DNA from: Anabas testudineus | Lineage: Eukaryota > Chordata > Actinopteri > Anabantiformes > Anabantidae | DNA: 64,000 nt | Assembly: GCF_900324465.2 (NCBI RefSeq) | Contig: NC_046626.1 | Coordinates: 6,593,459-6,657,458 of the forward strand | Reading direction: 5' to 3' | In this document: in pieces, positions 51,504-64,000 of the stretch | Layout: every line of letters starts with the position of its first letter | Position numbering within the stretch: the first letter of the stretch is position 1 | The notes under the pieces: generated by a model | Seen by the model: only the letters and a program-made list of their open reading frames with translations | What the model was told of the DNA's origin: nothing | The model's database searches: none | Made by a program: the position numbers and the translations under genes

Positions 51504-51872
51504 TTGTTATTTTCTGTAGAGCTGCAGCTTAGAGGTGGATAAAGTTCGTCTCCACGTTGGAAGTGATAGAAAGTATTATCCCTATTCAGGCAGTGTTTGT
51601 AGTTTTGGGGACAGGGGAAAACGTCAACGAGGATGCTCGAGGTGTCAAAACACTGAGGATCGGCGGCGGGACGGCGACGTTTGTTTGGCGATCGCACGGT
51701 TCACGAGAGAAAAGTTTTGTCTGGACCCAAAGTTGTCAAGTGAGTTGAACTTCAACAATAGGCGGCCTCTGTCACAAGACAGTTGAGAGAGGGAGTCGCT
51801 GGATCTATGTACACGGTTGAGTGTGGACTTTTACTAAATAAGAGAAGAAGACGTCGAGTTGATACGAACTTT

Positions 51873-52835
51873 ATGTCCAGAAAAATGGAAGCGACGTTTT
51901 ACGACGAAGCTGTGACTGCCTCCAACTCTCAGCATGTCGGGACGAGCGTGTGTGGGTTCAACCCCAAAACCCTCAAACAAACCATGACCCTGAATCTAAA
52001 CGACCCGAAAAACTTCAAACCCCAGCTGGGCGCCAAGGCTCTGGACATCCTGACGTCCCCTGATGTCGGGTTACTGAAGCTGGCCTCGCCTGAACTGGAG
52101 AGACTGATCATCCAGTCCTGCAGCGGGCTGACGACTCCCACCCCGACCCAGTTCGTCTGTCCCAAGAACATCACGGATGAGCAGGAGGGCTTTGCTGAAG
52201 GGTTTGTGAGGGCACTTGCTGAGCTCCACTATCAGCAGCAGATACCACCCGTCCACCCTGACGCACACACCGGCGCGGCCAACAGCATGGCCCCCGGATC
52301 TGCTGCGTCGGAGAGCGGCGGGATTCCCTACAGCTGCTCGGTGCCCACGGAGCCTCCGGAGTACACAAACCTAGGCACTTTTAGCCGGACTGTGGGCTCT
52401 GCGTCTCCACTTGCCAGCGAGAGGCACCCATCTGCAAGTTACCCAGGCCCACCGCAGCCGTCCCACATGGACCACCAGCTGCCCGCAGCTCGGCCCTCAC
52501 GGCTACACTCCCTCAAAGAGGAGCCACAAACGGTGCCCGAGATGTCCGGCGACACTCCGCCGCTGTCTCCCATCGACATGGAGACCCAGGAGCGCATCAA
52601 AGCCGAGAGGAAGCGCATGAGGAACCGAGTGGCTGCGTCCAAGTGCCGGAAAAGGAAGCTGGAGAGGATCTCCCGACTCGAGGAGAGGGTCAAAAACCTG
52701 AAGAGCCAAAACACGGAGCTGGTTTCTTCTGCCAACGTCCTCCGGGACGAGCTGGCTCTGCTCAAGCAAAAGGTCATGGACCACGTTAACAGCGGGTGCC
52801 AGCTCATCTTGACGCAGCAGCTCCAAGCTTACTAG
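51873..52835 (+). CDS. jun: Transcription factor Jun (AP-1 subunit), intronless
   Basis: A single exon of 320 residues, as in all known jun genes. The start [13 protein letters not shown] is chosen because it aligns with human MTAKMETTFYDDA; the frame is open further upstream and includes an ATG at 51807. The delta/JNK-docking segment ([11 protein letters not shown]) is followed by the JNK sites Ser62 and Ser72 ([19 protein letters not shown]). The C-terminus has [31 protein letters not shown], the basic region [14 protein letters not shown] and a leucine zipper ending in [15 protein letters not shown]. Jun binds TRE sites as a homodimer or with Fos/ATF in the nucleus. The middle region is shorter and lacks the poly-Gln of mammals. 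fggy is the neighbour, as in human. Confidence 0.98.
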   Translation: MSRKMEATFYDEAVTASNSQHVGTSVCGFNPKTLKQTMTLNLNDPKNFKPQLGAKALDILTSPDVGLLKLASPELERLIIQSCSGLTTPTPTQFVCPKNITDEQEGFAEGFVRALAELHYQQQIPPVHPDAHTGAANSMAPGSAASESGGIPYSCSVPTEPPEYTNLGTFSRTVGSASPLASERHPSASYPGPPQPSHMDHQLPAARPSRLHSLKEEPQTVPEMSGDTPPLSPIDMETQERIKAERKRMRNRVAASKCRKRKLERISRLEERVKNLKSQNTELVSSANVLRDELALLKQKVMDHVNSGCQLILTQQLQAY

Positions 52836-53635
52836 ACTGCTAAGGGGGGGGGGGAAGAAACGCCGAGGGACGCTTTCTGGGGACCAAATGCAGCTTTAGT
52901 TGGCATGTTCAGCCTTGCAGGGAAGCCCTGAGTCTGTTTTTAATGTTTGTTTCCATCTAATGAACCACTCAGGCTGATGGTGACCGACTTGATACTTGTC
53001 TGATGAATTAGTGCAGAGGCCACCAAACTTATTGCACAGACTCACGGCTCAGAGGGAACATTTGCTCTAAACGGCCCTGCTGTGACTTGTTACACCACTT
53101 GATTTTCTGGCAATTCTGTTTATATTTTTTTTATTTCCATTCTACAAAACTGCAATATCCAAATTGTATTCAGCCATGCCAGGGTAATACGGAAAAGGTC
53201 TGTAAGTTGCCATACAGGCTCAGTTGATTATGGCCCACACACACACACACACACACACACACAGTCTTCCATCCTGACAGAGGGACTGTCAGAGCTTTTG
53301 TGGGATCAAATTGCAAATGGACAGAGACACAGTGAGCCACACTTACCCTGCAGATCTCCCGCTATCAGGTAAATAGACTTGAGTCAAGCACTGATCCCAC
53401 CAGCGACTACATGTACAGAGAAACACTAACAAAACAGTCACACCTTTGCGTAAAGACTCTTATGGGTGTGTGTGTTGCGTTTACTGACAAAACCTGCCTT
53501 ACTTTCTTAACCCTTATGTTCATACAACTTTGTGATAATAGGTATAACTAACGTTAGACCTAAAAAATATTACTTTGTAATAATATTTGTACGCTGTATT
53601 TTGAGCACTTGGACTGTAAATATGATGAAAATAAA
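52836..53635 (+). other. jun: jun 3' UTR
   Basis: Begins with a G-run at 52844-52855, is T/AT-rich near 53115-53140, and ends at AATAAA (53630-53635). A CA microsatellite is at 53236-53263. AU-rich instability signals would be expected of an immediate-early mRNA; only loose ones are seen. Confidence 0.65.
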
Positions 53636-55038
53636 AATGTTGGACACGCTTACATGTGTGTGTGAGTGCTTTTGTGTGTAGCGACTAATAGATCAGATAA
53701 CTGGACCCAGTCTTTTGAAGAGGCATTTGTTGTTGAAGGAACTGCGGCAGACGGGACATTGAGTCACCAGTGTAGTGCGAGGTGCTCGTAATGGTTAGCG
53801 AGCCTGCACGACCTCCCATTGGACAGCGAGGTGTCGGAAGTGAGTCGAAGGCTGCCAAATATGGCTAGAGGTCCTGAGTGCGCACTGGGACGGGTGTGTG
53901 TGTGTGTGTGTGTGAATCACCGTCCTCCCACTTACAGCTCCTTGAAGAAATCTATCAAGCAAAGGCAGATCTGTTTACACGCTCTGGGAGTGAGCAGGAG
54001 CACAGAGGAAATGGTTTCATGTAAGAGATGTAGAAAAGAACATTTATTGCCTGAATTACTGTCTAATATAAATTACAAATAAGCATTATGTAGAAAAAGA
54101 TACTACTTTGTACACATTTTCACCTGTACTGTATGCTGCACACATACGTGGCAAACGGATATTGGAATACACTGAGACACACTCCATCACTGAAGGACAC
54201 CAGTACACTTTAACAGGTTCGTGAGAGGAGGGAGCTGTGCCGTCGGATTTTCACACAGGTGACTGAACGCTGTCTAAGAATTCATTTGACATCTCTGTTG
54301 CCACATTATAATGGGATCCTTTCTAACTTATTGGTGTGTTAGATGACCTTACATACTCCATATCATAGTTAGGCCCCCAACTCCAACCTGACATGAGGTT
54401 GAATCAGTCATTAAATCAAAACACCTGCGTGGGATGTACAGAGCCAGTAAGGCTGTTTAAATAACTTTAATCTGTCCTATGTGCAGTATGTCATGACTTG
54501 ACTGAACACAATGCTGCATGATTAGATATGGGCTGTTCTGTTTTCTAGCAGGGTGTTTTTTTTAATCAACAGCTGTGGTGCATATCTGACAACATGAACA
54601 AAAATGAACTGCTGGAAACGTAGCCATGATGAAGTATATGAGGACTTCTTAACAAAACACACACACATATATTCCAAAATTGGGCTGTTTGCAAATCACA
54701 ACACTTTAAATATTTCACCACCAAATAGGTTTCTTAATACATAACAGAAGTTTCAAATGTTGGTTGATATGTAGCCAAAATGATTGGACAAAAATAAAGC
54801 AGCTACAGTATGGTGCTAATCTGCCAGGTATCGGCAGTTGGCTGGAGCTTACTGCCCACTCTATGTCCCCTGTCCAAACTTTTCTCTTTCATCTTGCTCC
54901 ACTCCTCCCCTATTATTTCTGTGCAACACGGATGTGATTTTCCAAGTCCCATAGGGTTCCGGCTTTTTTGGACAGACTATCCTCCATCCATTTCTTTTTG
55001 TGTTTGACTCCTGATTTTCAGTCCTATGTCAGAGGTTC
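53636..55038. other. Interval between jun and tada1
   Basis: Convergent gene ends. A TG repeat is at 53894-53914. A minus-strand AATAAA at 54043-54048 may end tada1, which would give it a 3' UTR of about 1 kb. Open frames at 53819-54082 and 54810-55007 have no recognisable homology. Confidence 0.45.
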
Positions 55039-57808
55039 TCAGCTGACAATCACGCCCTCTTTCGCAGTGAGACGCTGCCGGTGAACGTGGTCCTGTTCTA
55101 GTTCTTCATGGCTGGGGTGCCAGAGCCGTGACAGGATGCGCTCCATGTTGAGGGCATACATAGTGTGGGAAGGCATCACGCCATGGTGAACCTATTTCAG
55201 ATCAACGTAACAACAGATATCAAATCATATGCGCTTATGTTAAGCAGCAGTTTCACTGGTCCAAGCAAGTATGACCAAAAGAGACTACTAGAAATAAAAC
55301 CATGTGAGTTTTAAGTTATTTTATTTTTACCTGTAAAGCCTCTAGGAGATCAAACATGCTGATTGGTGGGAGGGGTGCGGGAAGACTGTCAGAAGAACAA
55401 GCCAGTAAGTGAACAGCTTGTTGCTCAGCTTCATCAGGTGACACTTGAGGTGGTGGGCCAGCAGGGAGAGAAGCACTGGGAGGGGGACTGGAAAAAAACC
55501 CAACTAATCAATAGATTAAAAAAAAATATCAGCAATACTAAATATAGTCATCCTTAATAGCAAAGAACTAGACAGAAATAAAAAATATCTCATTCAAAAG
55601 AGAGTGGCAACAAAAATGTACGTCTACATTAAATGTTTTATCTTCCATAAGAGCTAACTGTTACCATTCTGTAACGCTGTTGTAAGCAGCAAGGCTGTTT
55701 TTCAGATAAGGCTGCGGCGTGACATCACTGCCAAAGGCATAGGGGAAATGACCGTCCCGTAACCGATATGCCTTCCTCCGGGTGATTACAGCGGTCAGGA
55801 CATCTTTCAAGTGGTGCTAAAATAAATAAGAGCAAGATAATCAAGCTTTGCTCAGTGTCTTGTACAAACACAGCTGTAACTCATACTTAACCAGAGATGT
55901 GTGCATTTGTGAAATCACTTATTCATATTATACATATTAAAGGACACAAGGATGGTCCAGTACTGTGGATGGTACATAGTAGTAAATCATTAACATAGTA
56001 CTGGAACATATAATGATGAGAACAACCAAACAAGTGACTGGCCACACAAAACTCCCGGTTGTCAAATCCCTCCCATCGCACACGATCATTTGTTTACAAC
56101 TGTCTGCACTCTCTTGGAGTTTCTACAAACCTCAATGGCATAGACCATAGCGCTGACGGCATCTTCTGTGATGTTATCCAGGCCCAGCTCAAAGGCTGTC
56201 ACCATCATGCGGGCCTCCAGCTGGCCTCGTGTAGGGAGCAGCAGAGTATGAGCGCTGAGACGCACCTCCTCTTCCTCACCTCCAACTTCACGGGGACTGA
56301 ATGGCTGGGCACCACTCAGAGGGTTCTGAGGCTGGAAACGATGCTGAAGACACAAATAAGACATACAAATGTACACGTGACACAAACAGCATCCAGCCTG
56401 GTTCAAGCAAACAGTGACTGATTAAATGATTAAAACCATAAAAAACACCATGGTATAAGTTTAAGTAAATTGTTCATTTGATACCACTTACATCAAACTT
56501 CTGCCTAGAAGAACATTTCTTCTTTCCTTTTGGTTTCCCAGGCTTTGAAGCAGAACCCCCTTGCCATTGTAAAGGCCCTGCGCCCTCTAGTGGACAGATA
56601 ATATATTAAAACTGGATGCATCAAAGAAACTGATTTGCCTTAAATTATCTTAAACTTTAAATATTAAAAGTATCTTTTGGCTCTTAACAATGAATCATCA
56701 ACATTATATGTCCTTTAATTTGGTAATCATACATTTATGATAACTTGATGAGAAGGCCATAAAAGACAATGTATACTTAAGTCTTACTAAAACAAATAAA
56801 GTAACATCAAATACAAATATCTAAATAAAATTACAATAGATTATTGATTTTATAGCAAGTTTGAATAAAATAGACACTTAGCCTTATCGCAAACGCATGC
56901 ACACTTTCATACCAATTTAATTATCTGCAACATCCTACCTGGTGTGGAAACAATGATCTGGCAGCGTGTGAGAATGGCCAGGAGGAAATCATTGTGGACA
57001 TGTACTGCAGAGGAATGAGGAGGAAAATACATAAGAACCACATTTTACAAACAGCATTCCTACTAAAACTACATTTGTTTTTCTGTCCTTCTTACCATTC
57101 TCCTGAGCCAACAGACGACGTGCCTCAATGTCAAACTCTTCCTTGCTGATCTTCTGTTTGAACCATAGTTTCAGGTTTGCCCAATAACTGATAATGAAGA
57201 ATAAAACAGGAAATGTCAACACATGACTAACATTATCTACTTCAAATGTTACAATGCATTTTACAGCATTTACTTTATTCAATCCTATGTATGTTATCAT
57301 TTCTTTATGAACAGTTAACAGTCAATAAACAGCTAATAAGAATAAGGTTTCCTGGTTTTCTTCTTCTTATCTTATTTTGATTTTTTTTTTTCACGTCAAC
57401 TCAAATATACATCAAACTACATTGAGCAGGTAAGTTGAACCGTTAAAGTTAAATATTTTAGTTTCAACTTAAGTCAAAGCAGATTCGGACGAAGCCCAAA
57501 GGCTCGTTTGTATAAATCAAAATAAGAACTTATAATAAAGAGTGAATATCTGAAGAAATAGCTCGTTAACTACTATTGAAATGCTGCAAACATCTGCAGC
57601 AAGTAGCAAGAAGCTACTAAATGCTCACAGTTAGCCAATGGCTAAATGACTTTGTATTACCGCGGAAAATCCACAATACAGTTAAAAATGAAGGTCGTAA
57701 AAAAGAAAACAGTTGTGTTCATAAATTTACTCACTGCTTAACGTTATCCCCAATTGCATCAGTTAAGTTTTTCTTTGCAATCTCAAGCTCGCTAGCATGA
57801 GCCGCCAT
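55039..57808 (-). CDS. tada1: Transcriptional adapter 1 (SAGA/STAGA complex subunit)
   Basis: Eight exons join in phase to give 333 residues (human 335): 57735-57808, 57096-57187, 56939-57004, 56492-56586, 56131-56343, 55665-55816, 55331-55487, 55039-55191. The sequence follows human TADA1 throughout: [67 protein letters not shown], then [20 protein letters not shown] and [16 protein letters not shown]1 is the metazoan counterpart of yeast Ada1 and pairs through a histone-fold-type region with SUPT7L in the core of the SAGA coactivator in the nucleus. One residue in the conserved core is His instead of Gln at the exon 1-2 junction. Start ATG at 57808 has a good GCCGCC-side context. Confidence 0.97.
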
Positions 57809-60800
57809 CGTCCATAAACGCTACGGATACGTCATCATCCGGCGACAGCAAGTCCCCTCCTCCTTCTTCGTCTGAGTTTATTGTGGTAAGTAAAGATTCA
57901 TTAGCACAATGAAAACACGATGATACTACTTAACATGTAAAGTTGTCACGAATGTCACCAATCAGTACGCTATTTGTAATATATTTATTATACACAAAAG
58001 ATAAAGTAGTAGTTATTTTGCTGACAATGATCGTTTTATAATTTTTTTTTTAATGTAGGCTATAACCTAAAATATCATCATGTCCAAAGTTTTACATAGG
58101 TCAGAAACTAATAAATAGACGGACACATAAATAAAAGCTGAAATGCCAGTTAATAACAATGTAGAAATACATTTATTTATTTATGCGTTTAATAAAAGTC
58201 ATTTATTTCAGTCATTTATCATTCTATTTACTGATTCACACATTTGTTTAAAAGGTTTAAAATATTTTGTGTTTTTTATACATACTCTATGCATGTAGCC
58301 ATCTGTAAGTACACAGTCCTAGCAGAGTTCATGCATATCAGAGAACAAAAATGTGCTTGTTGACTTTATCTTTGCACTACACTTCTGCAGCTTGTTGTTT
58401 CTGCACTTGATGATGTGCTTTCCTCACATAGCCATTTTCCCACATTCTGTGCACTCTTGGGATCTTGGGAGATCCCTGAGAATCATTATATTCAGTTAAA
58501 CCTTTTTTCTACTTTTACCAGATGAGATGGTAGTAAATTTAATGCACCACTAGATGGTGTCATGGCATGATTTTATCTTCTTAAAGTCCAGTCAACTCAA
58601 CATCACTGAGTAAAATGAATCAGACCAAAGCATTTGCTTCATCACCATGTCAACACAACTGTAACAGGGCTAAGGTGCACATCTCTACAACAATGCAACA
58701 TGGTAATAAGTTGTATTTTTATGCTCTTGTGCCTTTTGTAAGTTTCTTAGCATGTGTTTTCAAGACACAGTTGCGTGTTGGTTGCTTATTATTTGAGACA
58801 GAGCGTGTTTATTTCCCAAAGATGACATGATCTAATACAGCACCGTGGGCTCACTGGAGTCTGAGCTGATGTGTATAAAGTATGCCTGTAGGGTTAATGT
58901 GCAAGTCAATGCCAAGAATGTGACAAAAGAAAAATCTGTCTCATGGGCATAAAGCAGTGTCGCAACAGTTTGCAAATAGGAGGAAATTTAATGTGACCCT
59001 TATCTCAGCTCCAGGAATTTAATAATAATGTTGATTATTAATGATCCTCCATCGTTTTGTTGCTCAGTAAAGTTCATCTTAAGGGTTTCTCTGCTACCAT
59101 AGCTCTAGACATACCAGTTTTAATGATCCTAGTAGCCTCCTTCCAACACAAAGCAGGCGGCCAGAACCTAATTCTAGTTTAAATAACATTATACAGATCT
59201 CCCAATTTAAGCACTGAAATGCCAGCCCCATCCAAAATCATCTGCTATCATTTTACAGCAGCTGAGGTTTGAAGTACAGCTAAATGAAGCGATCAGATGC
59301 CATATTTCCTTTACTGTCATTGAAATTTAGTGGCAGAATTAACAATTGAATTCAGAACTGGTGGGGGAAAAAAAATCCCTAATCACATTCAAAGCACATT
59401 TGAGTGTTCCTTAACGTGAGCTCAATTTAACTGCAGACATCAAGCCCTCATTATTTGTCTAAAGAATCTTACAATGCTTAATCTATGTATAGATTTGCTA
59501 CCTTGCTCCTTTTCATCATTTTGTGGCTATCTGCTGTAATTGTTCTTTCTAATGAACACGTTTAACTGGTGTTTTCTCACTTTTTAGTTAAATAGTGTAA
59601 TAGATGCCATAGTAAGTAAAGTAAAACGTTTCTCTGGCTCTTCTCTTCTTCTTGTGTTGTCTTTTGGCTCATATCACTTTTAAGCGGGTTTAGGCTGTGA
59701 GGCCCTGTTTTTTTTTCACTGTTTTAAGTACGGTGTAAAAACAGTTAGTAGTCAGGGTGATCGCTGCTCTGGCTCTGTCTCCCCAGGCGGTCGGGAAGCC
59801 TTAAACAGACCTCCGTGACTCACGCCATTCATCAAAATAAGTGGAATAATCTGTCCAGAATACATACAGTTAACAGTCATACTGTAGACTTATTAGATTA
59901 GTGGGTCCTCCAGCGACTAATGCTGACTGCACAGCGTTCTGGGGTCATACATCTTTACAAAAGACAGCTATTTGATCATCGACGAGGTTTCAAGGTTTGA
60001 GTCTAGAATAAACAAGCATTTCATGCCAACCACATGAACAATGAGAACCATCTGAATTTTTGTCGACTAGCAGATGTATTTAACAGACTAAATGTCTGTT
60101 AATAAGCAGCCGAAACTCAAGAGCACTTCACATGGCTCAAATGTCCCCTTTGTTTGTTATCTCTCGGTTGCAATCAGTGCTTACATTGACTTGCTTCTGT
60201 CAAAAAAAGAACTTAGATAAATAAATATCTTTTTTTTTCAAACTCAGCATTCACTTATTTGCCTTACAGCTAAAAAAAATATCAGTCCACTGTATGTTTT
60301 AGACTAATAAGGGACGGTGGAAACTGCCCCTGTTTGCAGCTCGCTGAGCCTTCCCAGATCCCCCAGTATGATCATCCATCTTAAACAAGTGTCTGTTAAG
60401 ATTTAAATCAAAAGGGCACTTAGGAACAGACTTACAAAGTTGTTTAACTGTCCCAGTTAGGGCAAGAATTAGTCATGCTGCTTATTTTCAGAGAAAACAA
60501 CTCCACATCCTGTCTGTTGATTTGCTGGTTGACACTAACTGAGCTTTTGCAGGCTAATGAGTCACTCTCACAGACGTCCCCCCAGAAGCAGATGTCTTTT
60601 AGCAAACAGCACCGAACTGTGGTGCCATTTTGGTGGTGAAATTCGTAGACAGCAAAGCGTCACTCGGCGACAAGGAGGGCTTTCACCTCTAAAACCTCAA
60701 GAGGACCACACGGCAGCAGCGCTCGGCCATCCCCAGCCTGCTGGCCAGGTATTCGAGGTGGTCCCCTCGCTGCAGCCAAGGATGTCACCTTCTCTGTTCG

Positions 60801-63624
60801 CGTCTGACTACACAGGAGTTGTGTTTTTTCGTGGGCTGATCGTGCATTTGCATGTCCCCATGAGGCTGTTCGGAATATGAGGGTTCAGTGTGTGGTGGGC
60901 AGACATATTGAAAACCTCAGTTACAGCTCCTGTGGTGACGGAGCATCCCGGTCTGGCAGCCGGTGGGGTGGTTAGCACCAGCATTTGAGAGGCAGATTTG
61001 TGAGGTTGGCCTGTTATAATCAAGGTTTTAATCCCTGGACAGGCTAGGAAAATGTGTGCTGAAATGAAACCTGTGCTCTCCTGACCTCCATAACCGTTAA
61101 GGTGCCTCTGAACAAGGTACATAAGCCTCAGCTGTTCCAGTAAGAGTGGCTCAGTGGTCAGGACAGGATAGACAGAACATCCAGCCTGTATGAATGTACA
61201 AAGCAGTTCTGGATTTAAAGAACAAGCGTGCTCACATGGCTGCTAGATGTTACATAAAACTCTTGGAAACCTGCACTTGGGCTTTTCAGCTCTGCACACA
61301 CTTTGCCAGCTATTAATATAGTTACATCTATAAATATACACTTTTTACTTTATCTTCTTTTGATTGATTGCCTTTCTGTATGTTTTGAGGTTTTACATGT
61401 TTCTAACAAATTGACCTTCCTTCATTAGGCACCTTGAGATATTTAAAGCATACACAGTAACTACAAAGTCTTCTTTCACATTTAGTTTATCTTTAAATAA
61501 AACACACTCTCTGATATAATCAGAGAGGGAGCTGTTTCCTCTGCATTTTGTCTCTATATTAATCTTTAAGTTAATTGTCTTCTGCTTCTAGTTTCGTATT
61601 TAGCATGCACATATGAGAGGGGTATAGATCTTTCCATTAAGCCTTTAGCAATCAAATGCATGAGTGATTTGCTCCTGTTTAACACAAGTATGCTTTGGTT
61701 CTCAGTATGAAAACCTTTTTTTGCACCTCTTCCCACAGTAGATCTGTTTGTATCAACTATTGGAATCAGAACATTTTATTGGCGTGACCCGTGCCCACAA
61801 GATAAAACTGGACCATATGTCATATTAGCAAAAACAGAACAGTTACAAGTCATGTGCTGTTTGTGACTTGAGCAGTTTTAAATCCCAGCAAACAAGAATG
61901 TCCCCAAAATGACCTGAAATGTTCTTTTTTATTGACTCTTCATTGCGTAATATTGTTTTGCCAAGTATTGTGACTCATAGGTTTCAGCTTTTAATAAACC
62001 TTCACATTATAATGACTTTATTTATTAGACACTGCATGTTTACTCCACCATAAACATGTTTCGTGTCCAGCTGGGTTTGACCAGTGTCTCTGTTTAATGT
62101 TTTGTTGCTTCATAAAAGCTTGTTAAAGAGATGGGTGTGAGGGACATTGTGGTCTAGAAGAAAAAAAAAAAAAAACAGCACAATATGAGAGTCTATTCTC
62201 AGTTCAGGATCCAAAGGCTGTTTTTTCTTTCATGTGTGTTGTGTATGCAGCGCTTTTGTTCAAAGCAGATCCACCAGTTCTAACCCCCCAGCAGCCCTCT
62301 CCTCTGAGAAGGTTTCCCCAGAAGGAGCACCGCTTTCCGTCCATACCGATGATTAAAGAGTGCAGACACCCACGACTTTGTCAATGAAAGATATTTTTAC
62401 AAACACATATAGTTCAAGTACTTTTGTGTGGAAAGTATGCACATTTCTGTGTATTTAAAAGGAAGAAGGGGGAAAATAACTTTGGAAATTTGGACTGATT
62501 CCATCCCAGTTCATCTCCTCATTCCCTTCTTCTCCTCTCTCACTTCATTTTCTTCCTTCATCCTGTCTGGCTTTCGGCAATGTGTTTCTCGTTGTCTCTC
62601 CTAGTGCCTATAACTCTCAGCACGATTGGTGGACATGCTTTTCATTGCTCGAAAACCACTCAAAACAAAATGTATTTCCATCCTTTTTTTCTACCGACAA
62701 TGCCTGTTTTCCCCAGAGTACCGCTGAAATTTAATGCTCAGACAAATAAGAAAAACACAACAGCAATTTTCACATGTGCAAGCACACTTAGAAAACAGTT
62801 GTTACATGTACAGTGGAGGAAATTATTTCTATTTTCTGTAGGATCATTTACTGCTCCCTCAGGACACCTGGCCCTTTTCACTGTTATGATAACTTAATTG
62901 TACACATAAATTATACTTTCTGGTCATCTGAGCTAGGACAAACTAGTTACATACAGTATAAAGGTCATCTTGAGTTTAAAGGGAAAAAATAAGATCAGTT
63001 ATATCTTTGTGTATTCAAATGTACATAAAACATATGTTAAAACCACCTTACTTTCTTCAACCTAAGGTATTGGTCTTTTTTCCATCTGGTAGTGGATATA
63101 GAATCAAAATAAATCTAAATGGGAATTAGCAAAGTGTATTTTCCAGCTCCCAGCAACTATAACATGAGATAAATACTATAAATGAGTGTTTCCCCCAGAC
63201 ATTTATTTTGGCGAGGTAGGAAAAGCTTGTGATGCTAAAGCTTATGAATGGAATCGTCGATACCGGTGAGGTTCTGTGAAGCTGTGGCTTCTCTTTTTCA
63301 TGGTTGACATAGTAATCAGGTAAACACTTTGGCATCTTAAAACATAATTTAACTGCAAAAAGGTGGCAGTTTTTCCTGGTTTTCCTTCACCATCATGCAT
63401 GTTTCGTGGTTAAAAGAAGTGTATGGCTTTCTATAAATAGTGTGTGGATCTACTGTGATGTTAAGAGTCCATGTCTAATACAGGAGGCTGTTCAAGTCAC
63501 TACTGATGGTTGGAAATCTCCACTAGGATCAACCAGTTGCTAATTAAATACTTAGTCACAAAGAGGTCAAGTTTCCCCTGGCCTCCATTACTACCCATGG
63601 ACCAGCCTGGTTTACGTTATCTCC
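57809..63624. other. Gene-poor interval and probable 3' UTR of the right-hand gene
   Basis: No exon, RNA gene or well-defined transposon was recognised in 5.8 kb. Open frames at 60557-60880, 60808-61122 and 62580-62897 have no recognisable homology and no splice context. The last several hundred bases up to 63624 are probably 3' UTR of the minus-strand fibrinogen-domain gene. A minus-strand AATAAA occurs near 63200. Confidence 0.5.
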
Positions 63625-64000
63625 TCAGTCTATGGGCCTGATCATCATGCGAACGGACTTCATGGCGTAGAAGCCTCCGCCATAGTCGGCCCAGAACATC
63701 CCATCTTGGTACTTGCTGCGGTAGACGCCTCCAGTGTACCAGACACCATTAAGGTTGGCTTGGCCGCAAGCATTGTACCACCAGCCTCCTTTATGGAAAT
63801 GGGCACAGTTACCTGTCGTGGGAGTAGAGGAAGAGGGACGATCAGCTGTGTGAGGTAATGTGAGAAAAACGGGAAGCTGTCGTCATTTTGGCAGCAGTAT
63901 TCAACACAATTCAACAAAAGCTTTTGTTTTCCCAGTCAACAATTCTGGAGGCAAACAAATTGTGAGTCGAAGTGGTCGGCCACAAGCTAGCATTAGCTGA
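63625..64000 (-). CDS. angptl1: Fibrinogen-like domain protein, probably angiopoietin-like 1 (last exon only)
   Basis: The terminal exon 63625-63812 encodes about 62 residues, with its acceptor (CACGACAG) on the right; the remaining bases to the edge look like intron. It reads NCAHFHKGGWWYNACGQANL, then NGVWYTGGVYRSKYQDGMFW and ends MMIRPID. This is the C-terminal end of a fibrinogen-related domain with the WWYNAC..NLNG signature of secreted angiopoietin-like proteins. The VWY..G.YRS..QDG.FWA block and the final RPID fit ANGPTL1 best (human ends KPID), with ANGPTL2 second. Human ANGPTL1 on 1q25 also fits the neighbours. ANGPTL1 is a secreted vascular-regulatory glycoprotein. Upstream domains are outside the window. 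Confidence 0.7.

Noticed and set aside
53819-54082. Plus-strand 87-residue frame
   Set aside because: It spans a TG repeat and has no recognisable domain.
60557-61122. Overlapping frames of 104-107 residues on both strands
   Set aside because: No homology recognised, no exon structure, and opposite-strand overlap typical of chance frames.

Overview
The window looks like a piece of a ray-finned fish (teleost, probably percomorph) chromosome. The genes are vertebrate, introns are short, CA/TG microsatellites are abundant, and the scattered repeats are fish-type Tc1 transposons and an L2-like LINE tail. Gene models were assembled by hand from splice-site consensus and reading-frame phase and compared with remembered human proteins. 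No database search was run.

Layout: (1) 113-3776, minus strand: the first five coding exons of an acidic secretory or membrane protein, probably suco; the rest lies off the left edge. (2) 5391-21957, minus strand: a complete dynamin, best matched to DNM3, with 20 coding exons and a long 3' UTR. The opposite strand of its largest intron carries the mir-199a and mir-214 hairpins, the conserved dnm3os miRNA host locus. (3) 21958-28330: gene-poor DNA with the dnm3 CpG-rich promoter region. (4) 28331-30805, plus: myocilin (myoc), three exons with a TATA box. (5) 32851-34470, minus: a two-exon PLPP6-type lipid phosphatase, followed downstream by a CA microsatellite and an unusual 43-bp dyad-symmetric array. 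(6) 35026-37142, plus: peroxiredoxin 6 (prdx6), divergent from the phosphatase. (7) 37566-46442, minus: the FGGY carbohydrate kinase, 15 exons. (8) 47690-50290: Tc1 and L2 debris. (9) 51375-53635, plus: intronless jun with a recognisable jun-type promoter. (10) 55039-57808, minus: tada1 (SAGA subunit), 8 exons. (11) 57809-63624: no gene seen. (12) 63625 to the right edge, minus: the last exon of a fibrinogen-domain gene, probably angptl1.

The genes do not form one pathway. The interest is in gene order: neighbours or near-neighbours of human 1q24-q25 (SUCO, DNM3 with DNM3OS, MYOC, PRDX6, TADA1, ANGPTL1) are interleaved with the human 1p32 pair FGGY-JUN. I found no wholly new system. The strongest unusual signals are the array at 32220-32745, a substituted catalytic-motif arginine in the phosphatase, altered protein tails in dnm3 and prdx6, and regulatory sites around dnm3os and jun.
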